Source: an uncultured beta proteobacterium (GTDB taxonomy: Bacteria; Pseudomonadota; Gammaproteobacteria; Burkholderiales; Burkholderiaceae). From it: a DNA stretch of 64,000 nucleotides. Shown here piece by piece: positions 22,852 to 33,817 of this stretch (its first letter is position 1; the number at the start of each line of letters is the position of its first letter). The notes under the pieces were generated by a model that was not told the origin of the DNA, did not search any database, and worked only from the letters and a program-made list of their open reading frames with translations. The stretch covers positions 1 through 64,000 of the forward strand of contig CAIPQU010000115.1 in assembly GCA_903867305.1 (NCBI GenBank), in the 5' to 3' direction. Made by a program: the position numbers and the translations under genes.

Positions 22852-23466
22852 TTAAGCATCAAATTTGAGCTTTTTTAAACTCAAAAAAGGGTTTTTAGCA
22901 GATGTGGAGTCATCCGCTCCCTGAGCAAAACCATCATCTGGCGAACCTAGACCTGTCACTAGAATGACCTCAGGATGACATAGCTCGATGGCATGTTTGG
23001 GGATTAAAGGTAAGCTTAATAAGACCTCGTCCTCAAATAACTCAATCAAATCAAATTGATGACTGTTGAGTATGGCATCTTCGTGATCATTCTCCAACGG
23101 AAAATTATCCACCTCATCTTCTGTGTCTTTGAACAAAAACTGTGATGAAAAGTCGATCGCTTCTTCATATAAGCTCAGACACCGTTGACACTCTAAGGGG
23201 TAGGAAAGTTTTATATGAACCGAAAGTCGCTGCTCGTGGGTTTTGTCAGCTTGCTCATCGATCCAAGTTCTTACTTCCCAATCAAGACCTTTTTGAAGGA
23301 TATCGAAATGTGGATCTTTATGTTGAATTTCAAGGGCTAACCGTGGCGCATCCTGAAAACTCAAAAATCCTTTACTATGAAAACTCTGGCCTGACTTAAA
23401 ATCAACTTTACGCAAATGTGCGAGATTTAAAGTCACTTCCTGAAGATGCTTATTTTTTAAAGACAT
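22852..23466 (-). CDS. YceD/DUF177-family protein
   Basis: LSYPLECQRCLSLYEEAID, acidic central region, upstream of rpmF-plsX. Confidence 0.85.
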   Translation of the reverse strand: MSLKNKHLQEVTLNLAHLRKVDFKSGQSFHSKGFLSFQDAPRLALEIQHKDPHFDILQKGLDWEVRTWIDEQADKTHEQRLSVHIKLSYPLECQRCLSLYEEAIDFSSQFLFKDTEDEVDNFPLENDHEDAILNSHQFDLIELFEDEVLLSLPLIPKHAIELCHPEVILVTGLGSPDDGFAQGADDSTSAKNPFLSLKKLKFDA

Positions 23467-23490
23467 GACTATTTTCGATCCGAGTAAACA

Positions 23491-24084
23491 ATGAAAGAAC
23501 TACCTGAGCTTATTCTAGCCTCTTCTTCGAAGTATCGAAAAGAATTATTGGGTCGGCTCGGCATACCTTTTACCACCGCTTCGCCAAGTATCGATGAAAC
23601 CCCCTTGGATGGTGAAACAACCGATGCACTCATTGAGCGTTTATCACAGCAAAAAGCCGCAGTGATTGCTGATCAATTTCCTCAGGCTTGGGTCATCGGC
23701 TCAGATCAAGTTGCCGATTTGAATGGTGTTGCTATCGGTAAACCAGGGACTCACGCAAAAGCGCTCGCGCAACTCAAAATGATGCAAGGTAAAACTGTCG
23801 TCTTCAAAACGGGGCTTTGCTTAATGAACCAAGCTTCGCAGCGAAAGGTTTATGTTTGTGTCCCGACCGATGTTAGTTTTCATGAACTCGATGAGCCAAC
23901 TTTAGAAAATTACTTACATATTGAAAAACCCTATGATTGTGCTGGCAGCGCAAAATCTGAAGGGATGGGAATTATCTTATTATCGAATATCAAAAGTAAT
24001 GATCCTACTGCGTTGATTGGTCTACCGCTCATTGCTTTGACAGGACTTCTTCGCTCTGTAGGCTTTTTGATTCCTTCAAACTGA
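23491..24084 (+). CDS. Maf-family nucleotide pyrophosphatase
   Basis: LILASSSKYRKELLGRLGIPF, VIGSDQVADLNG, YDCAGSAKSEG. Confidence 0.93.
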   Translation: MKELPELILASSSKYRKELLGRLGIPFTTASPSIDETPLDGETTDALIERLSQQKAAVIADQFPQAWVIGSDQVADLNGVAIGKPGTHAKALAQLKMMQGKTVVFKTGLCLMNQASQRKVYVCVPTDVSFHELDEPTLENYLHIEKPYDCAGSAKSEGMGIILLSNIKSNDPTALIGLPLIALTGLLRSVGFLIPSN

Positions 24085-24839
24085 TGAAATTAGGTACCCT
24101 CTATTTAGTACCCAATACGCTTGGTGAAGAAAACCGCGATAGCCAAATAGCCGTTGTCATCCCACCATTTGTTGTCCAAATCGCATCACAGCTCGATTGC
24201 TGGATTGTTGAAAATGCCAAAACAGCGCGTTCTTTTTTAAATGCCATCCACCAAGTCTCTCCTCTCCGAACGCCGATGCAAGACATCGTGATGAAGCAGT
24301 GGCGTGGGCCTGGATCTGATGTAAAACCAATTGACTTGATTCAACCCCTGCTTCAAGGACAAGATATGGGACTGATGTCGGAAGCAGGGTTGCCTGGGAT
24401 TGCTGATCCTGGAACAGAAATTGTAGCGGCAGCACATGCCTTTAACATTAACGTTCGACCTTTAACAGGGCCGAACTCTTTGATGCTTGCACTGATGTCT
24501 TCCGGCATGAGTGGGCAACATTTCTCATTCCATGGTTACCTACCAATTAAGCCTCCTGAGCGGATGAAAAAACTCAAGGCCCTAGAGAACGAGTCAAAGG
24601 CGAATCAAAGTGCCCAGCTTTGGATCGAAACACCCTACCGAAATTCCTCGATGCTGACCGGAGTCATTACAAGTCTTCACCCCAAAACCCAAGTCTGCGT
24701 TGCAATGGACTTAACCTTACCCAGCGAATTGATTCTGCGCCATCGTGTTGAGGAGTGGAAAAATATTCTGCAAGACCCGCAAGGTCCTTTACCAAAAAAC
24801 TTTGATAAAAGACCCGCCGTCTATATTTTGCAAGCCTAA
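24084..24839 (+). CDS. Tetrapyrrole-methylase-fold SAM-dependent methyltransferase (RsmI-related)
   Basis: GLMSEAGLPGIADPGTEIVAAAH, PLTGPNSLMLALMSSG. Confidence 0.87.
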   Translation: MKLGTLYLVPNTLGEENRDSQIAVVIPPFVVQIASQLDCWIVENAKTARSFLNAIHQVSPLRTPMQDIVMKQWRGPGSDVKPIDLIQPLLQGQDMGLMSEAGLPGIADPGTEIVAAAHAFNINVRPLTGPNSLMLALMSSGMSGQHFSFHGYLPIKPPERMKKLKALENESKANQSAQLWIETPYRNSSMLTGVITSLHPKTQVCVAMDLTLPSELILRHRVEEWKNILQDPQGPLPKNFDKRPAVYILQA

Positions 24840-25778
24840 TTAACGGAGTGTGATTGCTTGAATCGCACTTCCTAAAGATGCCCCAAAAGAAGCACCAAAA
24901 CGCTTGGCAATGCGCTCGGCAACATTTTCTGTTTGAGAATAATCAACCATCTCTTTTTCACCAATCACATCTTTAGCGACATGATCGATGGTTCCAATTT
25001 CATCACTAATACCTAACTCAACACTGCGCGCGCCATTCCAAACCATCCCCGTGAATAAATCTGGGTTCGGCTTTAATCGATCACCTCGGCCTTGTTTGAC
25101 CACGTCAATGAACTGTTGATGCACTTCATTAATCATTTCTTGTAAAGCTTCACGATTTTTAGGATTTTGCTTCACAAAGGGATCTAACATATCCTTGTTT
25201 TCACCTGCAGTAATTACCCGGCGCTCAACACCGACCTTCTCCATGAGTCCCTGAAACCCAAAACCACTCATAATGACACCAATGGAGCCGATTAAACTAG
25301 CCTTATCGACATAAATCTTCTCACCAGCCACGGCAATATAATACCCTCCAGATGCACAAATTTCCTCCACGACTACATATAAATGCTTCTTTGGATACTC
25401 CTGGCGTAAGCGTAAAATTTCATCATGAATCATGCCGGCCTGAACTGGCGACCCACCCGGACTATTAATTTTGAGTATGACCCCAACACTATCTTGACTC
25501 TCAAATGCGGACTGCAAAGCTGCGTTAATGTCGGCCGCGTTAGCAGGTGTATTACTCGCAATTTCACCTTCAATATTGATCACCGCTGTATGCCTACCAA
25601 GTACGTTACTTGATTTGGACTTAAAAGGATTAAAAAAGGAATACAAAGTAATTAAGAAAATACCTAACCAAATGACGCGCCAAAGAGTTTTCCAACGACG
25701 CTCATTACGCTTATCTTTTAAGTTCTCATTTAACAAGCTTTCTAAAGCCTTTTTTTCCCAATTGATCTCATCACTCAT
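24840..25778 (-). CDS. S49-family signal peptide peptidase (SppA-like)
   Basis: LKINSPGGSPVQAGMIHDEI, EEICASGGYYIAVAGEKIY. Confidence 0.93.
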   Translation of the reverse strand: MSDEINWEKKALESLLNENLKDKRNERRWKTLWRVIWLGIFLITLYSFFNPFKSKSSNVLGRHTAVINIEGEIASNTPANAADINAALQSAFESQDSVGVILKINSPGGSPVQAGMIHDEILRLRQEYPKKHLYVVVEEICASGGYYIAVAGEKIYVDKASLIGSIGVIMSGFGFQGLMEKVGVERRVITAGENKDMLDPFVKQNPKNREALQEMINEVHQQFIDVVKQGRGDRLKPNPDLFTGMVWNGARSVELGISDEIGTIDHVAKDVIGEKEMVDYSQTENVAERIAKRFGASFGASLGSAIQAITLR

Positions 25779-25805
25779 CTTTTATTCCTTTTATTTTTTC
25801 CCACC

Positions 25806-26465
25806 TTAACCGAGGAGTATGTCACGTAACTCTGGTACCCCATCAACACAAGCGATCGGATTAAAACTCAACAACTCATTTTTAGGGTGCGCCCCATACG
25901 TCACGGCAATTGCATCCACACCTGCATTTTCAGCCATTTTTAAATCATGTGTCGTGTCACCAATCATGAGCATTCTCGTAGGCGGCGTTCCCCAGCGATC
26001 AATTAACTCTAATAACATTTGTGGATGAGGTTTGGCTTTAGATTGGTCAGCAGTTTTCGTATCATGAAAAAAGTTCTGTAATCCATGCAAATGTAATGTG
26101 CGATCCAACCCATGCCTTGGCTTACCTGTAGCCACCGCCAATAGGTGACCTTTTACTTTCAAATCATCCAATAACTCTTTGATTCCATGAAATAAAATTA
26201 ATTCATGATCCATGCTTAAATAGTAATGCCGAAAACGCTCTAAAACGATCGGATAGTCGCCCTCATCTAATTTTGGCAAAATCATTTTGAGTGATTCGTG
26301 CAAACCAAGGCCAATCACATGACTCGCTAAATGATTGTCTGGCACATCTAAATCCAAATCAGCGCAGGCTTTTTGCATGCAATCGACAATCGTGGGGGTT
26401 GAGTTCATGATGGTGCCATCCCAATCCCAGACAATCATGTCATAACGTAAATTGTCACTTTTCAT
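25806..26465 (-). CDS. HAD-superfamily hydrolase (phosphoglycolate-phosphatase-like)
   Basis: VWDWDGTIMNS, AVATGKPRHGL, MLMIGDTTHDLKMAENAG. Confidence 0.88.
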   Translation of the reverse strand: MKSDNLRYDMIVWDWDGTIMNSTPTIVDCMQKACADLDLDVPDNHLASHVIGLGLHESLKMILPKLDEGDYPIVLERFRHYYLSMDHELILFHGIKELLDDLKVKGHLLAVATGKPRHGLDRTLHLHGLQNFFHDTKTADQSKAKPHPQMLLELIDRWGTPPTRMLMIGDTTHDLKMAENAGVDAIAVTYGAHPKNELLSFNPIACVDGVPELRDILLG

Positions 26466-27430
26466 GCTAAATCAACCTTTTCTTGAACTTCACGCGCATC
26501 CGCAGAAAAACCTTCTGGTAAAGGTGCCTGAATTTGCATTTTTTCTTTTGTTACTGGATGTTTAAAGACTAAACGAAACGCGTGCAACATCAGTCGTTTT
26601 GCTCCAACTTTTTTATCTAAATCGACGACTCCATACTTATCATCACCCAAAATAGGGTGACCAATGTATTGTAGATGCACTCGAATTTGATGCGTCCTCC
26701 CAGTTTTGAGTAAGGCTTCAGCAACGAAACACTGACCATCATGCAGGGAACCTAAATATTTGATGATCGTTAAACTCACCTGTCCCGAATCCTGGACTTT
26801 GACACGCCGCTCTCCGTTCGGCAGTAAATACTTTTCCAACGGATATTTGAGGGAAACATGCCCTAATCCACCTTTAAATTGGCCATGGGCTACTAATATA
26901 TATCTCTTATCCAAAAGTCCGGATCGAATATCTTCGTGTAAAGCAGTCAAAGCACTTCTTTTTTTGGCTAATATCAAGATACCTGAAGTGTCACGGTCAA
27001 GACGATGCACGAGTTCTAAAAACTTTAACTCAGGACGTGCCATCCTTAAAGCCTCGATCAGCCCTAATGAAACTCCAGAGCCGCCATGGACTGCTAACCC
27101 GGAGGGTTTGTTGACGATCAGTAATGCGTTGTCCTCAAACAAAATGGGTAAATTCTGGGAGATTTTATTGGCTGAAAACTGTAATTGGTCAGATTGGACC
27201 TGCAACTCCGGTTGGGCTACCCGAATCGGTGGAATGCGGATAATATCGCCATCAACAATCCGCGTAGTTACCGTGGCTCTTTTTTTATTTACCCGAACCT
27301 CACCAGAGCGAATAATGCGATAAATATGGCTTTTTGGCACTCCTTTCGCCCATTTCAGGAGGAAATTGTCGAGTCTTTGCCCTTCTTCTTCAGCAGAAAT
27401 AGTGACTTGAGTGACGGTAGATTCAGACAT
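26462..27430 (-). CDS. rluC: 23S rRNA pseudouridine synthase RluC-like
   Basis: S4 domain, ELVHRLDRDTSGILILAKK, GRTHQIRVHLQYIGHPILGD. Confidence 0.92.
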   Translation of the reverse strand: MSESTVTQVTISAEEEGQRLDNFLLKWAKGVPKSHIYRIIRSGEVRVNKKRATVTTRIVDGDIIRIPPIRVAQPELQVQSDQLQFSANKISQNLPILFEDNALLIVNKPSGLAVHGGSGVSLGLIEALRMARPELKFLELVHRLDRDTSGILILAKKRSALTALHEDIRSGLLDKRYILVAHGQFKGGLGHVSLKYPLEKYLLPNGERRVKVQDSGQVSLTIIKYLGSLHDGQCFVAEALLKTGRTHQIRVHLQYIGHPILGDDKYGVVDLDKKVGAKRLMLHAFRLVFKHPVTKEKMQIQAPLPEGFSADAREVQEKVDLA

Positions 27431-27526
27431 TAGGTACTTTTTTAGGTAATATTTAAGGAATTCGTGTAGGAGTTTTACTAATATTGACTTCTTTGCAATA
27501 TAATCAGGCTAACAGCAAGTCTAAAA

Positions 27527-27883
27527 TACAGTTGAAGACGAATCCAAATCAGAATATTTCCAACTGTATGATCTGATTGTTGTAATTATAGCTAGGGAAG
27601 GCATTTTCCCCAAGGTAGCTCCCCCCTTGTTGAAATGAGGAGTAGAAATTGAAAGCTCTTGTTGAGCAATAGTAGAATTTTTGACAGATATTTTTGTGAA
27701 CGCCAAGAGGCACGATTAGCCCTAGCGAGCATGCGAAGTAAGTTCATTTAGTAACTATAAGTTATTAAATATTAAAGGTTTTTAGGACGCATTTATGGTG
27801 TCCCAAATGGCAAACGCCCAGTTTGCTCAATCTTCGCACTGTTAAATACTCTTCGACTCAATGCTTTCTGAAAAGGAACTGTT
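27527..27883 (+). promoter_or_regulatory. Structured 5' leader of rne (inverted repeats)
   Basis: tacagttg(27527-27534)/caactgta(27561-27568); ggacgc(27785)/gtgtcc(27803); gcaaac(27810)-gccca-gtttgc(27826). No convincing ORF. Confidence 0.45.
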
Positions 27884-30409
27884 ATGAAAAGAATGTTATT
27901 TAACGCAACCCAACAAGAAGAATTACGCGTTGCGATTGTCGATGGACAAAAACTTGTTGATCTCGATATTGAAGCCTCCGGTCGGGAGCAACGTAAGGGA
28001 AATATTTATAAAGGTGTCATTACCCGTATCGAACCTTCGCTAGAAGCATGCTTCGTAAATTATGGTGAGGAACGTCATGGTTTCTTGCCCTTTAAAGAAG
28101 TATCTAGAAGCTATTTTGCCGATGGTATCGATATCAAAAAAGCTGGTATTCGAGATGCCCTTAAAGAAGGCCAAGAAATTATTGTTCAAGTGGAAAAAGA
28201 AGAGCGTGGGAATAAAGGCGCTGCTTTAACTAGTTTTATCTCACTCGCTGGACGCTATTTAGTATTAATGCCAAACAACCCTCGTGGTGGTGGTGTTTCA
28301 CGTCGTATTGAAGGTGAAGATCGCCAGGAGTTACGTGAGGCAATGTCAGGCCTTGAAATTCCCGATGGGATGAGCATTATCGCTAGAACTGCTGGAATCG
28401 GGCGTGATACCGAAGAATTACAGTGGGATTTAAGCTACCTGATGCAACTCTGGACTGCGATCGATTCAGCAGCAAAATCGAATAACGCACCCTTACTGAT
28501 TTATCTTGAATCAAGCCTCGTGATTCGGGCTATCCGCGACTACTTCCAACCTGATATCGGTGAAATTTTGATCGATACAGATGATATTTTCGAACAAGCA
28601 CAAGCATTTATGTCAGTGGTGATGCCAGACAATATGCCGAAGGTAAAACGTTATAACGAAGATGTCCCGCTATTTTCACGCTTCCAAATAGAACATCAAA
28701 TCGAAACCGCCTATTCCAGAACGGTAAACTTGCCTTCTGGCGGCGCCATCGTGATTGATCATACCGAGGCCCTAGTCTCGGTTGACGTGAACTCAGCGCG
28801 TGCAACTCGCGGTTCAGATATCGAAGAAACAGCCACTAGAACAAATCTTGAAGCTGCTGATGAAATCGCTCGCCAAATGCGCTTGCGCGATTTAGGTGGA
28901 CTCCTGGTCATTGACTTTATTGATATGGAATCTCCCAAAAGTCAAAAAGATGTTGAAAACCGAATTAAAGATGCTTTAAGACATGACCGCGCTCGTGTAC
29001 AAACTGGCAAGATTTCTAAATTTGGCTTACTTGAGCTATCACGTCAACGTCTACGCCCTGCTCTTTCAGAAGGTAGTCATATTACTTGCCCACGTTGTAC
29101 AGGGACAGGCCATATTCGTGATACAGAATCATCTGCTTTGCAGGTACTGCGTATCATCCAAGAAGAAAGTATGAAAGAAAATACTGCGGCAATCCACTGC
29201 CAAGTACCGGTTGATGTTGCGGCCTTCTTGTTAAATGAAAAACGCTCAGAAGTGATCAAAATTGAATCACGCTCCAAAGTCAATGTACTACTCATTCCGA
29301 ACAAGTATTTGGAAACGCCTCATTACAAATTAGAACGTCTGCGTCACGATGATCCTCGCCTTGATCAGCAAAAAGCAAGTTATGCCATCGCTGAAGAGGT
29401 AGCAAAAGAAATGGAAGAAGATACGATTGTGAGTCGGAGTGCTGAAGCCGTGAAACCACGTCAAACTGCAGCAGTTCGAGGCATTACACCAAGTCAACCT
29501 GCCCCTATCAGTCAACAGCGTCAAGAAGTTCAACGACAACTAGATGCAAAGCCAAGCGAATCCTCAAGCGGAATGTTTGGCTTTATCAAAAAGTTATTTG
29601 GTGGTTCAGCTGCGCCGGTAGCAACAACACCAGTCGCCCAAGAAGCACCGACTCCAGCCCATCGTTCTGGCAGAAAACCTGCCCAGCGCAATGCTCGGTC
29701 AGAGCGTCCAGATCGAGGAGATCGTGCTGAGCGTCCACGTCAGGCAAATGCAGAAAAATCTGCAGAAAACAAAATTGATGGTGATAACGTCAATTCGAAT
29801 GATTCTGAACAAAGATCAGCCAATCCCGCAAAACAACGTCGTGGGCGTGGTCAACGCAATGACTCTGTACAAAATACTGATACTCCACTAGGAGCAGATG
29901 CAAATCTGGCATCACAGAATACTGATACGAGCGAGGCAGGTGAAGAAAAGCGCCGTTCACGTAATCGTCGTAATCGCAATCGCAATAAGGATCGTGGCGA
30001 TAGATCGGATAAACCGGCAACACAACAAGCTGATGATGCAACACAACTGAACATTGAAATTGATCAATCTTTAGCACCCTCTTCTCCTAGTGAGTCAAGT
30101 GTTCAGGTTTCAGAGCCCGCATCTAGAGTTGCCATAGAAACAGCGATCGTAAAAGTAACGCCGATGATCCCCGTCTTGCCAAGCGTTTCTTTGCAACCTC
30201 TTGTACGTGAGCCCTTAGAAGCAGTTCTTTCTACAGTCGGTTTGGTTTGGGTGGATACAAATCCGCAAAGACATCAAGAAGTATTACAGCAAATCGCAGC
30301 TCAGCCAAAAGCCGTGCATATTCCTCGCGAACCTAAACCAGCAGCCGCACTACCTGCAGGACCAATGATTCTCGTGGAAACAGGTGGAACTGAACGCGTT
30401 GTTCATTAA
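27884..30409 (+). CDS. rne: Ribonuclease E/G family (RNase E)
   Basis: [25 protein letters not shown]1 domain, [27 protein letters not shown] Zn-link, Arg-rich C-terminal tail. Confidence 0.97.
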   Translation: MKRMLFNATQQEELRVAIVDGQKLVDLDIEASGREQRKGNIYKGVITRIEPSLEACFVNYGEERHGFLPFKEVSRSYFADGIDIKKAGIRDALKEGQEIIVQVEKEERGNKGAALTSFISLAGRYLVLMPNNPRGGGVSRRIEGEDRQELREAMSGLEIPDGMSIIARTAGIGRDTEELQWDLSYLMQLWTAIDSAAKSNNAPLLIYLESSLVIRAIRDYFQPDIGEILIDTDDIFEQAQAFMSVVMPDNMPKVKRYNEDVPLFSRFQIEHQIETAYSRTVNLPSGGAIVIDHTEALVSVDVNSARATRGSDIEETATRTNLEAADEIARQMRLRDLGGLLVIDFIDMESPKSQKDVENRIKDALRHDRARVQTGKISKFGLLELSRQRLRPALSEGSHITCPRCTGTGHIRDTESSALQVLRIIQEESMKENTAAIHCQVPVDVAAFLLNEKRSEVIKIESRSKVNVLLIPNKYLETPHYKLERLRHDDPRLDQQKASYAIAEEVAKEMEEDTIVSRSAEAVKPRQTAAVRGITPSQPAPISQQRQEVQRQLDAKPSESSSGMFGFIKKLFGGSAAPVATTPVAQEAPTPAHRSGRKPAQRNARSERPDRGDRAERPRQANAEKSAENKIDGDNVNSNDSEQRSANPAKQRRGRGQRNDSVQNTDTPLGADANLASQNTDTSEAGEEKRRSRNRRNRNRNKDRGDRSDKPATQQADDATQLNIEIDQSLAPSSPSESSVQVSEPASRVAIETAIVKVTPMIPVLPSVSLQPLVREPLEAVLSTVGLVWVDTNPQRHQEVLQQIAAQPKAVHIPREPKPAAALPAGPMILVETGGTERVVH

Positions 30410-30433
30410 TCTCTAGATATAGGCTTCAATGGT

Positions 30434-31552
30434 ATGAAAAAAATCATCCCAATCGCATCCCTTGAAGCCTTGCATAGCGAAACGGCAAAAGCTGAAGTTC
30501 CCATTCAGCTAATCCAACCTACGGGTGTTTTGCAGGACACCCGTGGACGTCTATTACATGATCTACGCATCTCGGTGACTGATCGTTGTAATTTTCGTTG
30601 TCCCTATTGCATGCCTAAAGAGATTTTTACGAGCGACTATAACTATCTTGGCCAAAAAGAACTTCTGAGCTTTGAAGAAATCACTCGTGTTTCAAAAATC
30701 TTTATCTCACACGGTGTAGAAAAAATTCGCCTTACCGGCGGGGAGCCTTTATTGCGCAAAGGTATAGAAAACCTCATTGCCATGCTCTCCCCGCTGTGCA
30801 CGCTTGATCAAAAACCCATTGACCTGACCTTAACAACCAATGGCAGCTTACTCAAGAAAAAAGCACAAGCATTAAAAGACGCAGGTCTGAAAAGAATTAC
30901 GGTGAGTCTTGATGGCATCAATGATGAAACCTTTCGCAAAATGAATGATGTTGATTTCCCAGTAAAAGATGTTTTAGAAAGTATCGAAGCTGCCGTCAAG
31001 GTTGGTTTTGAATCCGTCAAAGTCAATATGGTTGTCAAAAAAGGTGTAAATGATCACGAAATATTGCCGATGGTCCAACACTTTAAAAATACTGGTGTGA
31101 TCGTTCGATTTATTGAATATATGGATGTCGGTAATACGAATGGTTGGCAAATGAAAGAGGTACTGCCATCAAAATCAGTCATTGAAAAAATTCAAGCGAT
31201 GTATCCTGTAATGCCAGTCGATTCCCAATATCCGAGCGAGGTTGCCCAACGCTGGAAAATGGTTGATGGCTCTGGTGAAATCGGTGTTATATCGAGTGTG
31301 ACAGAGACTTTTTGTCATACCTGCTCAAGAGCAAGACTATCGATGGAAGGTAAATTATTCCTTTGCTTATTTGCGACCAAAGGTTATGACTTGCGCGCTC
31401 TACTTCGATCCGAAACCAACGACCTTGTTTTAGCCAATGCCATTGCAAATATTTGGCAATCGCGAGATGATCGATACTCAGAACTAAGAACACAAATCCA
31501 AAAAGGTGAGATTTTTCATCCTAAAGTAGAAATGTCGTATATCGGGGGTTGA
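30434..31552 (+). CDS. moaA: GTP 3',8-cyclase MoaA
   Basis: Radical [14 protein letters not shown]-terminal [11 protein letters not shown]. Confidence 0.96.
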   Translation: MKKIIPIASLEALHSETAKAEVPIQLIQPTGVLQDTRGRLLHDLRISVTDRCNFRCPYCMPKEIFTSDYNYLGQKELLSFEEITRVSKIFISHGVEKIRLTGGEPLLRKGIENLIAMLSPLCTLDQKPIDLTLTTNGSLLKKKAQALKDAGLKRITVSLDGINDETFRKMNDVDFPVKDVLESIEAAVKVGFESVKVNMVVKKGVNDHEILPMVQHFKNTGVIVRFIEYMDVGNTNGWQMKEVLPSKSVIEKIQAMYPVMPVDSQYPSEVAQRWKMVDGSGEIGVISSVTETFCHTCSRARLSMEGKLFLCLFATKGYDLRALLRSETNDLVLANAIANIWQSRDDRYSELRTQIQKGEIFHPKVEMSYIGG

Positions 31553-31556
31553 TGCT

Positions 31557-32162
31557 TTGAATCATCTGGAACTTATTGAAGGCGTCATCCTTTGTGGAGG
31601 ACAAGCTCAAAGAATGGGCGGTCAAGATAAAGGCTTAGTCGAGTTAAAAAATAAAGCGCTCTTTATGCATGCCGTCGAGCGCCTCACTCCTCAAGTTGGT
31701 AAGATCATGCTCAACGCCAATCGTCATGTCGACATCTATGAAAAATCCGGTTTACCCGTTTATGGCGATACCTATCCCGGTTTTGTTGGTCCATTAGCGG
31801 GATTTCATGTTGGCTTATCACATTCTAAAGCCCCCTATTTAGCGATTATTCCTTGTGACTCCCCTTTATTTCCAACTGATTTGGTAGAAAAGCTATTTCA
31901 ACAATTAGATTCTAAAAGAGCAGATATCGCTTATGTGGTGACAAAAAATCCCAAAAACCAGAATCAATCCCACCCAGTTTTTTGCCTACTGAGAAGTGGG
32001 TTAAAAAGTCATCTTGGTGCTTTTCTAGATTCTGGAGAACGTAAGATTGATCGCTGGTTTGGACAACTGAATGCCGCTGAGGTGATATTCCCGCACGAGG
32101 ATGCATTTACGAACATCAACACCCCAGAAGAATTAGCAAAGATCGAAAGCCTCTTATCGTGA
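31557..32162 (+). CDS. mobA: Molybdenum cofactor guanylyltransferase
   Basis: GVILCGGQAQRMGGQDKGLVEL, INTPEELAKI. Confidence 0.94.
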   Translation: MNHLELIEGVILCGGQAQRMGGQDKGLVELKNKALFMHAVERLTPQVGKIMLNANRHVDIYEKSGLPVYGDTYPGFVGPLAGFHVGLSHSKAPYLAIIPCDSPLFPTDLVEKLFQQLDSKRADIAYVVTKNPKNQNQSHPVFCLLRSGLKSHLGAFLDSGERKIDRWFGQLNAAEVIFPHEDAFTNINTPEELAKIESLLS

Positions 32163-33490
32163 GTGAATCGCTTCCCGCAACCATTGAACTACAAACTATT
32201 TGGCAAGAGCGTAAGGGTACTGATCTCTTCAATCCCCAAGCACTGTCCCTTGAGAGTGCGCAAGAGTTTATGCGCGCATATACCCAATCTTTTCGCGATC
32301 AATTGCCGTCGGAATCAATTCCGTTAGAACAAGCCTTAGGTCGAGTTTTATCAAGTCCAATCATCGCCAATATGAATGTACCCGTAGCGAATAACTCAGC
32401 GATGGATGGCTATGCCTTTCATTCTCAAGTTTTAAAAAAAGGCGCACGAGTTCAGTTACAGGTTGTTTCGAAACAATTCGCAGGTCAATCTCTAGAGGCC
32501 GATCCACTCGTGGATTTTGAAGGTGGCCGCGACGCCGTTCGGATTATGACAGGGGCTCTCATGCCGCCTCACTGTGATACGGTAGTCCCTCAAGAGTGGG
32601 TAACCAACCTGGAGGATCAGATTGAATTTGATGCCGATCGTATCAGTCCTGGCGATAACCAACGCCTCAAAGGTGAAGATCTTCGCTTAGGCGATATTGT
32701 TTTACACCAAGGACGTATTTTGCGCCCAAGCGATCTAGGATTAATCGCCTCCATGGGTTTTGCTCAAGTCCATGTTTTAAAAAAAATTACCGTAGCGTAT
32801 TTTTCTACGGGTGATGAAGTTACACCCGTCGGAGAACCACTCAAGGATGGCTCTTTGTATGATAGCAATCGATTTACTCTGCTAGGCATGCTCAGTCGTA
32901 TGGGTTTCGAATTATTGGATCTTGGTATTGTGCGAGATCACCCGGATGACCTAAAACAGGTTTTTTTACAGGCCGCCAGTCAAGCCGATGTGATTATTAC
33001 CTCTGGCGGAGTATCTGTGGGAGAAGCTGACTTTACGAAAAAGATCATGCATGAACTTGGTGATGTGGCCTTTTGGACATTGGCGATCAAACCAGGTCGT
33101 CCGATGGCGTTTGGAAAAATCAAAAGCCATGATCAAGAAGCCGTTTTATTTGGATTGCCAGGGAACCCCGTCGCCGTGATGGTAACTTTTTACCAATTAG
33201 TCAGGGATGCGCTTTGCTATATGAGTGGTGCAAATGATTATTCGCCACCTTTACTGCGCGCCAGATTCGAAGGAAAATTCAAAAAGCGTCCTGGTCGTAC
33301 CGAGTTTTTACGTGGGACTCTATACCGTGATGCGAACCAAGAGCTTTGGGTTCATCCCCATGACAATCAAGGCTCAGGAATTTTGCGTTCCATGAGTGAG
33401 GCCGACTGTTTGATTGTTTTATCAGCAACTTTAGAACAGATTAGCCACGGAGATAATGTCGACATCTCTGTGCTGAATGTATTAATCTAA
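32159..33490 (+). CDS. moeA: Molybdopterin molybdenumtransferase
   Basis: NSAMDGYAF, STGDEV, TSGGVSVGEADF, GLPGNPVAVMV. Confidence 0.96.
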   Translation: MSESLPATIELQTIWQERKGTDLFNPQALSLESAQEFMRAYTQSFRDQLPSESIPLEQALGRVLSSPIIANMNVPVANNSAMDGYAFHSQVLKKGARVQLQVVSKQFAGQSLEADPLVDFEGGRDAVRIMTGALMPPHCDTVVPQEWVTNLEDQIEFDADRISPGDNQRLKGEDLRLGDIVLHQGRILRPSDLGLIASMGFAQVHVLKKITVAYFSTGDEVTPVGEPLKDGSLYDSNRFTLLGMLSRMGFELLDLGIVRDHPDDLKQVFLQAASQADVIITSGGVSVGEADFTKKIMHELGDVAFWTLAIKPGRPMAFGKIKSHDQEAVLFGLPGNPVAVMVTFYQLVRDALCYMSGANDYSPPLLRARFEGKFKKRPGRTEFLRGTLYRDANQELWVHPHDNQGSGILRSMSEADCLIVLSATLEQISHGDNVDISVLNVLI

Positions 33491-33532
33491 TATAATTCAT
33501 AATTAATTTATCACTAACTCTATAAGAGTCCT

Positions 33533-33817
33533 ATGACAAGTAGTAAAAGAGAAATTATTTCTGTAGATCCCCTGCATACCGCAAAGACCCTCGTGCTTGT
33601 TTATATGTGCTTCTCTTTGCCAGTGATCGGACTCTTTTTTATCGATGCCTATTTTAGGTATGGCGAAATCCCTTTATTTGTTGTCCTCTACGGCGTATTC
33701 CTCAATATCGTACTCGGTTTTGCCATCTTATGGCTAGCCTGCAAAGTCTATAACTGGGTCGCCGGTAGGTTTGGTGGTATCGAGCTCGATCTCAAAGAAA
33801 TCCCCGAAGAAGATTAA
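33533..33817 (+). CDS. Small two/three-TM membrane protein, unknown function
   Basis: 94 aa ORF, ATG start, hydrophobic segments, consistent spacing behind moeA. Confidence 0.6.
   Translation: MTSSKREIISVDPLHTAKTLVLVYMCFSLPVIGLFFIDAYFRYGEIPLFVVLYGVFLNIVLGFAILWLACKVYNWVAGRFGGIELDLKEIPEED

Noticed and set aside
27484-27502. TTGACT...TATAAT promoter-like pair upstream of rne
   Set aside because: The spacing is only about 9 bp, too short for a sigma70 promoter.
27521-27706. 61-aa minus-strand ORF in the rne leader
   Set aside because: No recognisable domain or SD; overlaps an inverted repeat better explained as RNA structure.
29691-30077. Arg-rich repetitive region and overlapping ORFs in the rne 3' half
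   Set aside because: Typical of the low-complexity, RNA-binding RNase E C-terminal tail rather than a separate repeat element.
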